Source: Halopseudomonas pelagia (GTDB taxonomy: Bacteria > Pseudomonadota > Gammaproteobacteria > Pseudomonadales > Pseudomonadaceae). From it: DNA of 64,000 nt. The notes under the pieces are model-generated. The model saw nothing but the letters and a program-made list of their open reading frames with translations, made no database searches and was not told the origin of the DNA. The stretch spans positions 4,402,001-4,466,000 of the forward strand of contig NZ_CP033116.1 of assembly GCF_009497895.1 (NCBI RefSeq), written 5' to 3'. The translations under genes were made by a program, and so were the position numbers. Every line of letters begins with the position of its first letter. The stretch's first letter is position 1. Of this stretch, positions 53,877 to 63,100 are shown in pieces.

Positions 53877-53963
53877 GGAGTAAATATGCGTGAAAAAGGA
53901 GCAAATATTCATTGAAATGGAGCAACTATGTGCGGGCATGCGGGAATAAATATGCGTGGATAA
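53877..53963. other. Iteron-like repeats and DnaA box: putative replication origin
   Basis: Four direct repeats related to GGAGYAAATATKCGTG begin at about 53877, 53898, 53919 and 53942, so at spacings near two helical turns. The first and last share the exact core TAAATATGCGTG. A sequence CGTGGATAA (53955-53963) is eight of nine bases of a DnaA box (complement TTATCCACG) and overlaps the last repeat. The block is directly 3' of the RepA gene. Confidence 0.65.
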
Positions 53964-53997
53964 CTTTGCAGCTTAGCGACTGCGTCGGCGGGGTAGC

Positions 53998-54978
53998 TTA
54001 GATCGCTTCCGAGGTGCGTCGAGGAACTTGAGGTGCACAAGGCTTAAGAGTCAGCCCCTTTTTAGTGGGTGTCGCCTTTAATTGTGGCCAAAGCAACTGC
54101 ACGGCATAAAGCGCCTTTCTGAAGTTTTTTTGAAAATCATTGCGACCCTGGGTGGTATCTGGGTAACTCGCTCCTATTTGGCCCTTCAAGTCGGACCATG
54201 ATATGACAGTCCACCTGGATAAATAGCTAACTCTGTAAGTCGCCCAGCAGTAGACGTCAAACGCCATCGATGATTTCAAATGCCGCATAATGCGTTTATC
54301 AATGGGCACCGCTTTACTGGTAACGAGCTCGTAAAATCCCGATGAAAGCTCTATGTATGAGTCCTTTGTGCTATCGAAGGTCTTAGGCCACAATTCGAGC
54401 CTATCTACTACGCGCAAAGGCCCCAAGCTCATAACAACCGACCCGGTCTCTCTTTGATTTTTAGTTACGCTGACCGTCACCGTAGCATTGAATAGCCTGT
54501 CCATTTGGTCGCGAAATGGGTATATGGATCCACTTTCCCCACCTGTAGCCCTAAGCCCCAGATCACCCATAAACCGCTTTAAAGAAACGCCCAAACTTAG
54601 CAGCCGAGCTTCGGAATTCGTAATTTGGCCACGTGCTAATTTAGCCGCGTTGCGTACCGCCTCGGTGGTTATCCAAACCAAGAGGAGCCGGGGATACCTC
54701 CCGTAGGGTAAACCTATTGCCGCGGGACTCGTAATATGAAAAGTTAAATTTCCATTGATACGAGTCCAGGAACTCTCGGAACGCTTACTATGCGGTAGGT
54801 TAGCCTGGAGTAAGCTTTTCGCTAAAAAGCCAATTTCTCCCGCCTCCTGAGCAGTTTGGTTTTCGATAGCAAGCATTTGTTCGATAGCGCGTTCTTCGCG
54901 CTTTAACTTGGGGCTGCTCAATCCAAATCCGCTTGCTATGGTCTCGTCATCATCAGCAGAAGTTTGTTCTTGCTCCAT
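53998..54978 (-). CDS. repA: Plasmid-type replication initiator RepA (RepA_C family)
   Basis: A 326-residue protein whose length and sequence character match plasmid-encoded RepA_C initiators: PYGRYPRLLLVWITTEAVRN, LSLGVSLKRFMGDLGLRATG, FDVYCWATYRVSYLSRWTVI and a following SWSDLKGQIGASY. This family binds iterons to start replication. The iteron-like block lies just behind its stop codon. The start is ATG 54978, overlapping the stop of the small DNA-binding gene. Neighbouring integrase and att site show that this replicon is now integrated in the chromosome. Confidence 0.82.
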   Translation of the reverse strand: MEQEQTSADDDETIASGFGLSSPKLKREERAIEQMLAIENQTAQEAGEIGFLAKSLLQANLPHSKRSESSWTRINGNLTFHITSPAAIGLPYGRYPRLLLVWITTEAVRNAAKLARGQITNSEARLLSLGVSLKRFMGDLGLRATGGESGSIYPFRDQMDRLFNATVTVSVTKNQRETGSVVMSLGPLRVVDRLELWPKTFDSTKDSYIELSSGFYELVTSKAVPIDKRIMRHLKSSMAFDVYCWATYRVSYLSRWTVISWSDLKGQIGASYPDTTQGRNDFQKNFRKALYAVQLLWPQLKATPTKKGLTLKPCAPQVPRRTSEAI

Positions 54979-55238
54979 CAATCACGGCCCAGCCGAGCAG
55001 CCAGGATTAGAGCAAGCTCAGGCGCACTGTAATACACGCGACGGCCAAATCGGACCATTGACGGACCGAGCTCTCGTCGAAGCTGAGACTCTTCCCGAGC
55101 AAGCTCCCAGTTCAGTCCGCCAATACGACGATCGAGCAAATCCGCGAGCTGTTCGCGACTAAGCATCATGCCGTAAGTCGCTATCAGGTTTTTTTCGATT
55201 TTTTCCGCCGCATGCTCGCGGTTACTAGCGTCAACCAT
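54978..55238 (-). CDS. Small DNA-binding/excisionase-like protein
   Basis: An 86-residue protein from ATG 55238, with GGAG six bases upstream. LSREQLADLLDRRIGGLNWE, then RFGRRVYYSAPELALILAAR fit a small winged-helix or MerR-like DNA-binding protein, such as AlpA/Xis-type proteins found between integrase and rep genes. It overlaps repA (TGATTGATG), so it could regulate repA or excision. The assignment is by size, look and place. Confidence 0.55.
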   Translation of the reverse strand: MVDASNREHAAEKIEKNLIATYGMMLSREQLADLLDRRIGGLNWELAREESQLRRELGPSMVRFGRRVYYSAPELALILAARLGRD

Positions 55239-55367
55239 GTGAAACTCCAATATTCTATGGGTTTCACTAATAGTGCGAAGCAGTGCCCCTTTTTCGGTCC
55301 TTTTTGGAGCCTCCTCGCAAAAAACTCAAAATAAAATCTTCCGCATGCGAAAGATGGCTGTATTTCT

Positions 55368-56438
55368 CTAGATTTGCCGCTGCTTGCGCAGCAAATCAAT
55401 CCGCTCCACGAGGTCCTCCGCCCGCAGGTGGGTGTACCTTTTGACCATTTGCATGCTTTTATGGCCACTAACTACGGACACCTCTTGATCCGACAGGCCA
55501 ATCTCAACCAGCCGACTGATTGCCTCATGCCTGAGGTCATGAAAACGCAGATCACGCATGCCTAGCCGGTTTCTAATTTGCTGCCAGGTTTTATTGAACG
55601 CATAAGGACGTCGGCGCCCATATGCGCCCGGCTCACCAAAAAAGATCAGATCGGTGTCGATGGGCCGAAAGGGGTGGTCGAGCGCCTGCCTGAAGACTGC
55701 AGTAGCGGCCATACTAAGCGGCACCACGCGAGACTCTCCATTCTTTGTGGAGCTCAATGTGATAATTCTGCGCCGAAGGTCTACCTGAGACCGTCGGAGA
55801 CCAGTGACCTCGCTGGACCGCATTCCAGTCTCAATAGCGACACGGACGATATACCCAAGAAACGGGTTCGAATGGGCGTCAACGGCAGAATAAAGACGCC
55901 TTTCCTCGTCAGGCGTCAGACGTCTATCCCGCCCTCTACCAGCCGAAGGCTTTCGCACATTTAAGACAGGATTGAACGGAAGGCCAACGCCCCATTCTCT
56001 GATACAGACGTTAAACATATGGCTGAGCAAGGCGAGCTCGAGACGGACTGAGTTGTTGCTTACAGGAGTATTCCGTCGCGTCGTCTCAGAAAGGCGCTGA
56101 TCGCGGTACCCAGAGATTAGCTCAGCTGACAGTGCTGCTAACGAATAACCTCCAAGCCTACGGACGAGGTTCTTCGCACTGCCTTGTTCGCTTAAAAGGG
56201 TTTTAGGCGCTTTGGTAGGGCTGACTTCTGACAGGTAACGTTTGAGAGCCTGCTCGAGGGTCATTCGTTCGGAAGCGGTGCGCTGAATGTAAACGCCACG
56301 CACCATCTCATCCTCGACCCGCCGGGACCAATCAAGGGCATCGCGTTTTGTACGAAAGGTCTTCGAGGTGGTAGGCCATCCGTGCTTGCGGATCAAGGCT
56401 TTCCAAGTACCAGATGGGGTTTTAACAAGTGTTGCCAT
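55368..56438 (-). CDS. Integrase (tyrosine recombinase) of the island
   Basis: A 356-residue phage-type integrase. An arm-binding N-terminus (GTWKALIRKHGWPTTSKTFR), a core-binding SAM-like domain and the catalytic residues are visible: arginine in ETGMRSSEVTGLRRSQV, lysine in TKNGESRVVPL, H-x-x-R in FHDLRHEAISRLVE, histidine in VVSGHKSMQM and tyrosine in VKRYTHLRAEDL. The start is ATG 56438, with GGAG upstream. The frame extends to 56495. It lies about 105 bp from the tRNA-Thr-derived att sequence, the usual arrangement for tRNA-targeting integrases. Confidence 0.88.
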   Translation of the reverse strand: MATLVKTPSGTWKALIRKHGWPTTSKTFRTKRDALDWSRRVEDEMVRGVYIQRTASERMTLEQALKRYLSEVSPTKAPKTLLSEQGSAKNLVRRLGGYSLAALSAELISGYRDQRLSETTRRNTPVSNNSVRLELALLSHMFNVCIREWGVGLPFNPVLNVRKPSAGRGRDRRLTPDEERRLYSAVDAHSNPFLGYIVRVAIETGMRSSEVTGLRRSQVDLRRRIITLSSTKNGESRVVPLSMAATAVFRQALDHPFRPIDTDLIFFGEPGAYGRRRPYAFNKTWQQIRNRLGMRDLRFHDLRHEAISRLVEIGLSDQEVSVVSGHKSMQMVKRYTHLRAEDLVERIDLLRKQRQI

Positions 56439-56544
56439 GCTGCGCTCCGAGGTGGTGATCAGTACGACTGTACTGAAACTGTACTCGGGGAACATCTGAA
56501 TGCGGTGTCAAAAACTGCAGCATCGCTGCAGCCCTTGATTTGTA

Positions 56545-56594
56545 TGGTGCCGGCACCAAGAGTCGAACTCGGGACCTACTGATTACAAGTCAGT
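56545..56594 (-). other. Attachment site: 3' fragment of tRNA-Thr(TGT)
   Basis: On the minus strand this 50-bp sequence runs from the anticodon stem (ACTGACTTGTAATCAGT) through the T arm (GTTCGACTC) to the 3' end CCA of a tRNA-Thr gene. The acceptor 5' strand and D arm are missing, so it is not a functional tRNA. It ends next to the integrase, as expected for an att repeat formed by integration into tRNA-Thr. The intact tRNA gene is not in the window. Confidence 0.8.
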
Positions 56595-56731
56595 ATCATT
56601 GCTCCGAAATCAGTGGCTCTGCGAGCCTTAAACAAAAAATACCTATAGCTTATCCTTATGTTAATTAAGGATTATTTAACGGGAACGCCCAAAACAGGCA
56701 ACGTATAACCGCGAAATAAAAATGGTCAAAC

Positions 56732-56784
56732 TCCTACCCGAATCCTACCCGAAACGCTAAACTCCTACCCGAAACCTACCCCAA
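56732..56784 (+). repeat. Four direct repeats upstream of the P4-type integrase
   Basis: Three copies of TCCTACCCGAA (56732, 56743, 56763) and a fourth variant CCTACCCCAA (56775) precede the integrase start. Such repeats before P4-type integrases are typically arm-type binding sites. The interpretation is by position. Confidence 0.65.
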
Positions 56785-56796
56785 AAAGGATCGGCC

Positions 56797-58227
56797 ATGA
56801 GCAGCAATCGCTCTGCATTGAAAGAGCATTTTCTGAAGCGGCTAAAGTACGACCCGAAGAAAGACCGCCAGGAATTCTTCGATCCTCCTCTTTACGGCCA
56901 AGGGACTTTCGGCGTACGGGTTAACAAAAGATCCATAGCGTACATCCTGCTATACAGCTTTCACGGCAAACCAAGACGGCTGACTTTAGGCTCCTATCCA
57001 ACAATGTCACTGGCGGATGCTCGAGCTAGGTCAAGGCATGCTGCTCAGTTAGTAGAGCAAGGTATCGATCCGGGTCAGAAAAAAACGCTAGAACTATTCG
57101 AGTACCGGACAAGCCCTTCCGTCGCTGATGCCGTCGACACATACCTCGAATGGGCCATGGCCAACAAAAAATCTTGGAAAGAAGACGAGCGGATGCTCAA
57201 GAACGATTTTGTAAAATCCATTGGGGACATGAAGCTTCAAGACGTTAAGCGCAAACAGGTCCTGGCTCTGTTGGACAACAAAGCAAAAACCGCCCCAGTC
57301 GCAGCAAATCGCTTACAAGCAGTAGTCCGAAAGCTATTCAATTTTTGCGTAGAGCGGGAAATTATCGAAGCCACACCCTTGGTACAGATGAAAAGCATTG
57401 CGAAAGAAACCCCGAGAGAGCGGGCTCTCAATCAGCATGAATTAGTTTGGTTTTTAAAACGCTTAGCAAATCCTTCGATTACCGTAGCCACTCGTTTTGC
57501 GTTATTGCTTTCCTTGATGCTTGCACAGCGTTCGGGGACTATCGCTGCAATGCGCTGGGTCGACTTGGATTTGGAGAAAGGGATCTGGGACAGATCTGGC
57601 CGCTTTGAGAAAAACAATAATCCCGTCGCAATCCCCCTTTCCACGCCCATCATCAAAATCTTGCAACACCTTAAACATCTTCAAGCGGTAAAACTGGAAA
57701 AGAGCGGCGATACCGGCAAACCTAGCCCTTGGGTTCTGCCTGGTCGAGGTACGACATCCCATCAGACCCAACCTTCATTAAACCGAGCAATGCGCAGACT
57801 TTATGACACGTATGTCGCCGACGCGGAGCTAGTGAAGTCTGAAGGGTTACTCCGAGTTGCCGAAGGGTATCCAAGGCCCACTGCTCACGACCTGAGGAGA
57901 ACCGCCACGACTCATATGTCAGGCCGGGGCCTGGGCAAGAACGTACGCAGCCGAATTCTTAATCACGCGAATCTAAGCGTGGACGCGATCTACGACAGAT
58001 ATGCATATTTTGACGAAAAAGCGAAGGCGTTGGATGACTGGCACGACCATCTGCTCAGCTTATTCAAAGAGACATTTGGGCACCGAAATTGGCTAAAAGA
58101 CTATGGTAAGGAGGCACCTCAGGCAAAAAAAATTGAAGCTAAACCTGCAGAGGTCGACTCTGACGCCCCTCGTACATTTATGATCGGTGGAAAAGAAATC
58201 CCGTTGTCAGAGCTTCGAATCGACTGA
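56797..58227 (+). CDS. P4-type integrase (DUF4102 N-terminal domain)
   Basis: A 476-residue tyrosine recombinase. The DUF4102 start (FGVRVNKRSIAYILLYSFHG, RLTLGSYPTMSLADARARSR) is at residues 25-95. The catalytic part has R in AQRSGTIAAMRWVDLDLEKG, H-x-x-R in HDLRRTATTHMSGRG, H in LNHANLSVDAIY and the tyrosine in DRYAYFDEK. AAGGA precedes the ATG. It reads away from the tRNA-Thr att fragment, only 200 bp from it, and is a different class from the leftward integrase at 55368. It may belong to a second element extending to the right that includes the metal-resistance genes. Confidence 0.88.
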   Translation: MSSNRSALKEHFLKRLKYDPKKDRQEFFDPPLYGQGTFGVRVNKRSIAYILLYSFHGKPRRLTLGSYPTMSLADARARSRHAAQLVEQGIDPGQKKTLELFEYRTSPSVADAVDTYLEWAMANKKSWKEDERMLKNDFVKSIGDMKLQDVKRKQVLALLDNKAKTAPVAANRLQAVVRKLFNFCVEREIIEATPLVQMKSIAKETPRERALNQHELVWFLKRLANPSITVATRFALLLSLMLAQRSGTIAAMRWVDLDLEKGIWDRSGRFEKNNNPVAIPLSTPIIKILQHLKHLQAVKLEKSGDTGKPSPWVLPGRGTTSHQTQPSLNRAMRRLYDTYVADAELVKSEGLLRVAEGYPRPTAHDLRRTATTHMSGRGLGKNVRSRILNHANLSVDAIYDRYAYFDEKAKALDDWHDHLLSLFKETFGHRNWLKDYGKEAPQAKKIEAKPAEVDSDAPRTFMIGGKEIPLSELRID

Positions 58228-58481
58228 AAAGAATCACGGCAGCAATCGGCCAGCACCAACTAGCATCTGAACCGGTAATCCGAATTGCCAATGGCCTCGA
58301 GGTACATGAACGCAAAGAGATCCATCCCGGTGATTTCGTGTATTTACCTCTTGTCGCCCTCGGCGACATTGTAGGCCCGCGCTTCGGCGATCATGACGAA
58401 CAGACCAGTCAGGAATATCCAGGACATACAATGTCTGCCAGTGCCTGCACGCGCGTGCCAATCGCCGTCAAACAAAAATAA
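58224..58481 (+). other. Open frame without a start codon, possible gene remnant
   Basis: An 86-codon frame in a register different from the integrase runs from a CTG (58224) to a stop at 58481. Its translation has natural composition (VIRIANGLEVHERKEIHPGD, then PLVALGDIVGPRFGDHDEQT). The first ATG is at 58431, so if it is coding, its start is lost or it begins with an unusual codon. The remaining sequence to 58766 shows no gene. I do not recognise the protein. Confidence 0.35.
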
Positions 58482-58766
58482 CAACATAAAGACGCAAAAA
58501 TTATTTAAAATCTGCGTTGCAGCGCGACTAGCCTTTAGGCAGACGCTCGAGGCGGTAGCGGAAACGTGGGGAGAAATCGGCGGCCTGTGTAGGCAGTTGC
58601 AGGACAGACATCCGGTGTCCTGAGCCGGGCTGGATCATAGGATGATCTAATGATTCGTAACTATGGTTGCTGGAGTCATGATACGCAGCTTATTTGACTT
58701 CTCACAAATTAATCCAAGGATGGCTATCTGGCGATCACGATCCGGATTTCAATGAGCCTGCCCGGA

Positions 58767-59675
58767 TTAACGGTGCTCGCAAAATTGCGAATCAATATCG
58801 GCGTGGTCGGAATGTTCGAACTCCAGCGTAGAGTGTTTTATGTTGAACTCTTGCTTCAAAAGCTGTTTTATCTCGCGTTTTATCTCTTCAAAGTGATTCC
58901 ATGCATTTTGTTCGATGACCACATGAGCTTCCAGCGATGCCTCGTGCTCCTCCATTTGCCAAAAATGCACATGGTGTAGATCAATAACACCATCGACCTT
59001 TGAGAGCGCGGAAATAACAGCATCAACATCCAGATCAACCGGGCTTCCCAGCATCAGCGTCCGGATGGTGCCACCAATTTCGGTGAAACCTAGATAGAGC
59101 ACATACACGGCGATACCTATCGTGATTGCAGGATCAACCCACCGTAGGTCGTAAAGCAGAATAAGGGCACCGCCAATAATGACGGCGACAGAAGCAAGTG
59201 CATCGGAAAGATTGTGCAGAAACAAAGCGCGAATGTTGACACTATCTTTCTGCATCGAATAGGTGAGTACGGCGGTCAATGTATCGACTGTCAACGCAAC
59301 AACGCCCAGCCAGACTACCCACCAGCCCTTTATTTCCGGTGGATCAATAATGCGCATGCCGCCTTCGTATACGAGGTAAAACCCGATAATAATCAATGAA
59401 GTGTAATTTATCAGCGCTGCAACGACCTCAATTCGACCGTAACCGAAGGTCATTTTTGCATCTGCGGGACGGCGCGCTATCTTTCGAGCCGCATAAGCAA
59501 TTACTAACGAAGCCATGTCCGAAAAGTTATGTAGGGCGTCCGCAATTAACGCAAGACTGCCGGCGAAGATCCCGCCCCCTATCTGAGCGATGGTCAGTAT
59601 TCCGTTAGCCCAGATGGCAATAGCAACGCGTTTGTCTTTGGACCCACCAGACATATGGGTATGGTCATGACTCAT
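58767..59675 (-). CDS. czcD: CDF-family metal efflux transporter (CzcD-like)
   Basis: A 302-residue cation diffusion facilitator with six membrane helices and a cytosolic C-terminal domain. Metal-site motifs are HNFSD in LIADALHNFSDMASLVIAY (TM2) and HNLSD in LFLHNLSDALASV (TM5). The N-terminal HDHTHM and the C-terminal histidines (EHSDHADIDSQFCEHR) can bind zinc. The start is ATG 59675 with GGAGGTGGA upstream. CzcD-type proteins export Zn2+, Cd2+ or Co2+ to the periplasm, where the RND system next to it can remove the metal. Confidence 0.9.
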   Translation of the reverse strand: MSHDHTHMSGGSKDKRVAIAIWANGILTIAQIGGGIFAGSLALIADALHNFSDMASLVIAYAARKIARRPADAKMTFGYGRIEVVAALINYTSLIIIGFYLVYEGGMRIIDPPEIKGWWVVWLGVVALTVDTLTAVLTYSMQKDSVNIRALFLHNLSDALASVAVIIGGALILLYDLRWVDPAITIGIAVYVLYLGFTEIGGTIRTLMLGSPVDLDVDAVISALSKVDGVIDLHHVHFWQMEEHEASLEAHVVIEQNAWNHFEEIKREIKQLLKQEFNIKHSTLEFEHSDHADIDSQFCEHR

Positions 59676-59751
59676 AGGGTCCACCTCCACATGGGTTTAG
59701 CATGATAGCGTTTTTGTGTTCCAAAACCTGAACTCTAGGCTCATTGCTATT

Positions 59752-59779
59752 TGAAAATCGCCCGACAATTTGCCGGGCG
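59752..59779 (-). terminator. Putative rho-independent terminator of the czc operon
   Basis: On the minus strand CGCCCG pairs with CGGGCG around a 9-base loop, and ATTTTC follows. It lies about 45 bp after the PII-like gene and before czcD, so czcB-czcA-PII may end here and czcD would need its own promoter. Confidence 0.55.
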
Positions 59780-59822
59780 GGTATTTTCGAATACCACCCA
59801 CAAAATCTCGACGGTATTGAAG

Positions 59823-60164
59823 TCACACCACTGTGTTGTCTTCCACACCATCTTCAATCCGGATCGCCCGACTGACATCGCTGACGAAGATACGACCGTC
59901 GCCGCGAAGCCCTGTATGGGCTAAACCTTTCAGCACCTCAAGCGCCTCGTCCACGTACTGGTCGTGGCACACTATTTCGATCTTCACGTGCTTGACGAAA
60001 TCTGCAGTACCGTCAATTGGATTAGATGCGCTGGTATGGGCTTTACTTCGTCCAAAACCACGTACCTCGGACACACTCATACCACTGATACCCTCTACCC
60101 GATGCAGCGCGAGGGTCACCGCTTCAAGCTTGTGGTTCTTTATGTAAGCTTTGATCTCTTGCAT
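59823..60164 (-). CDS. PII-family signalling protein of a metal-efflux operon
   Basis: A 113-residue PII-like protein from ATG 60164, with AGGAG eight bases upstream and 14 bases after the czcA stop. The pattern is MSVSEVRGFGRSKAHT and HTGLRGDGRIFVSDV, as in GlnB/GlnK, but the T-loop lacks the usual tyrosine for uridylylation and reads SASNPIDGTADF. It is located between czcA and czcD, so it probably responds to metal or nucleotide status rather than to nitrogen. That role is inference from context. Confidence 0.75.
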   Translation of the reverse strand: MQEIKAYIKNHKLEAVTLALHRVEGISGMSVSEVRGFGRSKAHTSASNPIDGTADFVKHVKIEIVCHDQYVDEALEVLKGLAHTGLRGDGRIFVSDVSRAIRIEDGVEDNTVV

Positions 60165-60178
60165 GACGTTATCTCCTT

Positions 60179-63100
60179 TCAACGCGTTTCGCCGATATCA
60201 TCTGGTTTATCAGCGAACCATTGATACAGGGCTGGAATAACCAACAGGGTGAGAATCGTAGCCGTCACCAGCCCCCCGACCACGACGGTCGCCAGAGGCC
60301 GTTGCACTTCGCTGCCTGTACCACTGGCAAATAGGAGTGGAAATAGACCGAGCGCCGTTGTTACCGCAGTCATGATTACCGCACGTAGCCGTGCGCAAGC
60401 CGCGCGAACACTGGCTTCAGCAACGGAAACGCCGTCCCTGACCAACTCGTTGAGATAACTGACCAGCACCAAACCATTCTCCAATGCGATACCAAACAGC
60501 GCGATGAAACCAATCGACGCGGGCACCGACAAGCTCTGCCCTGTCATCCACAAGCCTACAATACCCCCTACCAAAGCCAACGGAATATTAAGCATGATCA
60601 GCAACGCATTACGAAGTGAGCCGAAGTTTGCGTAAAGCATCACGAAAACTAGCGCCAGGGTAATCGGCACCACAATCATCAGCCGCTTGTTGGCCTGTTG
60701 CTGAAGCTCAAACTGGCCGCCCCATTTGAGAAAATACCCGGGCGGCAATTCAACCTGCTTGGCAATAGCCGCGTCGGCTTCGGCTACAAAGGAGCCTATG
60801 TCCCGTTCTCGTACGTTGGTCTGAATGGTAATGAAGCGTTGATTGTTCTCCCGGGTGATTTGCCTCGGCCCAACCACCTCTTCAATTGCTGCTAGCTCCT
60901 CCAGCGGGATTCGCTGCCCAGCGGTGTTCTCCAAAATCAATTGCCGAATGACCTCCGTCTCATTGCGCGCCTCCTTTTTTAGCCGCACATAGATATCAAA
61001 ACGACGAATACCCTCGAACACCTGCCCCGCTTCACTTCCTCCCACGGCTACACTAAGCGTGTCATGAACATCGCTAACATTCAGTCCATAGCGGGCAATG
61101 GCGGCCCGATCCAGCGTAATGCGCAATTGCGGGGTGCCACCGATCTGATCACGCTGAACATCCTGTGCTCCGTTTACAGTACGCATCACCTGTTCGATTT
61201 CTTGGGCCTTTTCAACCAGCAGATCGAGATCATCACCAAATAGCTTGGCGGCGAGCTCGGCCTTCGTGCCTGTGAGCAACTCATCTACGGCCGCAGCGAT
61301 AGGCTGGGTAAAGTTAAACTTGGCACCAGGGAAGCTTTCGAATCGCTCGCTCATCGCGGCATACAGACCGTCCAACGTGTCCGCGCTGACCCATTCATCC
61401 TGTGGCTTGAGAGCAACGAATATTTCTGCGTTGTTCACTGGATCAGCGTGTGCACCCACCTCACCCCGGCCGATACGCGAAACCACTTGTGTTACCTCCG
61501 GAAAATCTTCCATCAGTTGCCGTTCGAAGACGGTGATGGTGGTCTCAGCCTTTTCCAGAGAAATGGAAGGCGCCATGGTGGCTCGGATCAACAGATCACC
61601 CTCGTTAAGGCGCGGCACGAATTCTGAACCCAAACGCGGCGCGACTGCAGCGCCCACGGCTAAAACGACCACCGCCAGCACCAAAGCGATCCAGCCGCGG
61701 GCGACCATGGCCTCTACCAGCGGTTTATAGCCCTTGAGCAGAAAGCTGACAATATCTTTGCGTGGCTTGTCTTCGCGCACCTTGGGGCTCTTCATCAGTA
61801 GCGTAGCGACCACCGGCGCGACCACCAGGGCAAAAATAAGCGAGCCGAACATTGCCACCGCCACCGTATATGCCAGCGGTTTGAACGTGGCGCCCTCTAC
61901 ACCCTGCAAGGTAAACAGCGGCAGAAATACGATAATGATAATGCTGATTGCAAATAGGATCGGCCGTGCAACCGACTGGCAGGCACGCATTACGATATGC
62001 ATACGAGACTCATCAGGTTGAGCCTCACGCAACATGCGATCAACATTTTCAACAACTACAACCGCGCCATCAACCATCATGCCTATTGCTATCGCAAGCC
62101 CGCCCAATGACATCAGGTTCGCGGAGATGCCAAAGATTTTCATCGCGATAAAGGTAAAGCCTACCGAAAATGGGATGGACAGTGCGACGACCAGACTTGG
62201 CCTCAGCCCACCCATAAAAGCCAACAGCACCAGAGCCACCAGAATAATGCCTTGCAATAGTGCACTGATTACAGTGGTTACAGCCGCCTTGACCAGAGTG
62301 GCCTGGTCATAATAAGGCTGGACTTCGATGCCTTCCGGAAGGTTGTCGTTGATCGCCGCCAACTCCTGCTTCACAGCGCCGATGACATTCGAGGTATTGC
62401 TGCCAATCAGCTTCAATACCATCCCAACAACCACCTCGCCGTTACCATCTTTGGTCGTCAGTCCACGACGAATTTCCCCGCCAACTTCAAGGTCGCCAAG
62501 TTGATGCAGATATACAGGTGTACCGTCATTGGTCTTCACCACGATATTGCGCAAGGACTCCAGGTCTGTGGCGAGACCTACCGAGCGCACAATGTACTCC
62601 TCGTCATTCTTGACAATAAACTGAGCGCCCGCATTGGCGTTGTTAGCTTCAATTCGCGCCTTGATTTCCGGCAAGCTGACGTCGTAACGGAGCAATGCGT
62701 TCGGCTCAATATTGACTTGAAACTGTTTTACTTCACCACCAATAGATAAGACCTCTGTTACGCCCTTGACGGTCTGCAAATTGAACTTGACAATCCAATC
62801 TTGAATCTCGCGCAGCTCGGTAGTGCTATATTGGCCCGTGGTATCCTCGAGCACATAAAACAGGATCTGCCCAAGCCCAGTAGTAATCGGCCCCATTACC
62901 GGCTCACCAAAGCCTTCGGGGATTGACTCCCGAGCCATTTGAAGTCGTTCGCCCACCAATTGCCGGGCGAAATAAATGTCCGTTCCCTCCTCAAAGTAAA
63001 TATTGACAACAGATAGCCCGAAGTTGGAAATTGAGCGCACATGATCAAGCTTGGGCAGCCCGTTCATGGCACTTTCGATCGGGTAAGTAACGTATTTTTC

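Noticed and set aside
53877..53963. Short direct repeats as a CRISPR array
   Set aside because: The repeats are degenerate, adjacent at about 21-24 bp without unique spacers, and lie behind a replication initiator gene. They fit iterons.
56732..56784. TCCTACCCGAA repeats as a CRISPR or microsatellite
   Set aside because: Four short copies just before a P4-type integrase start fit integrase arm sites better, and no spacers exist.
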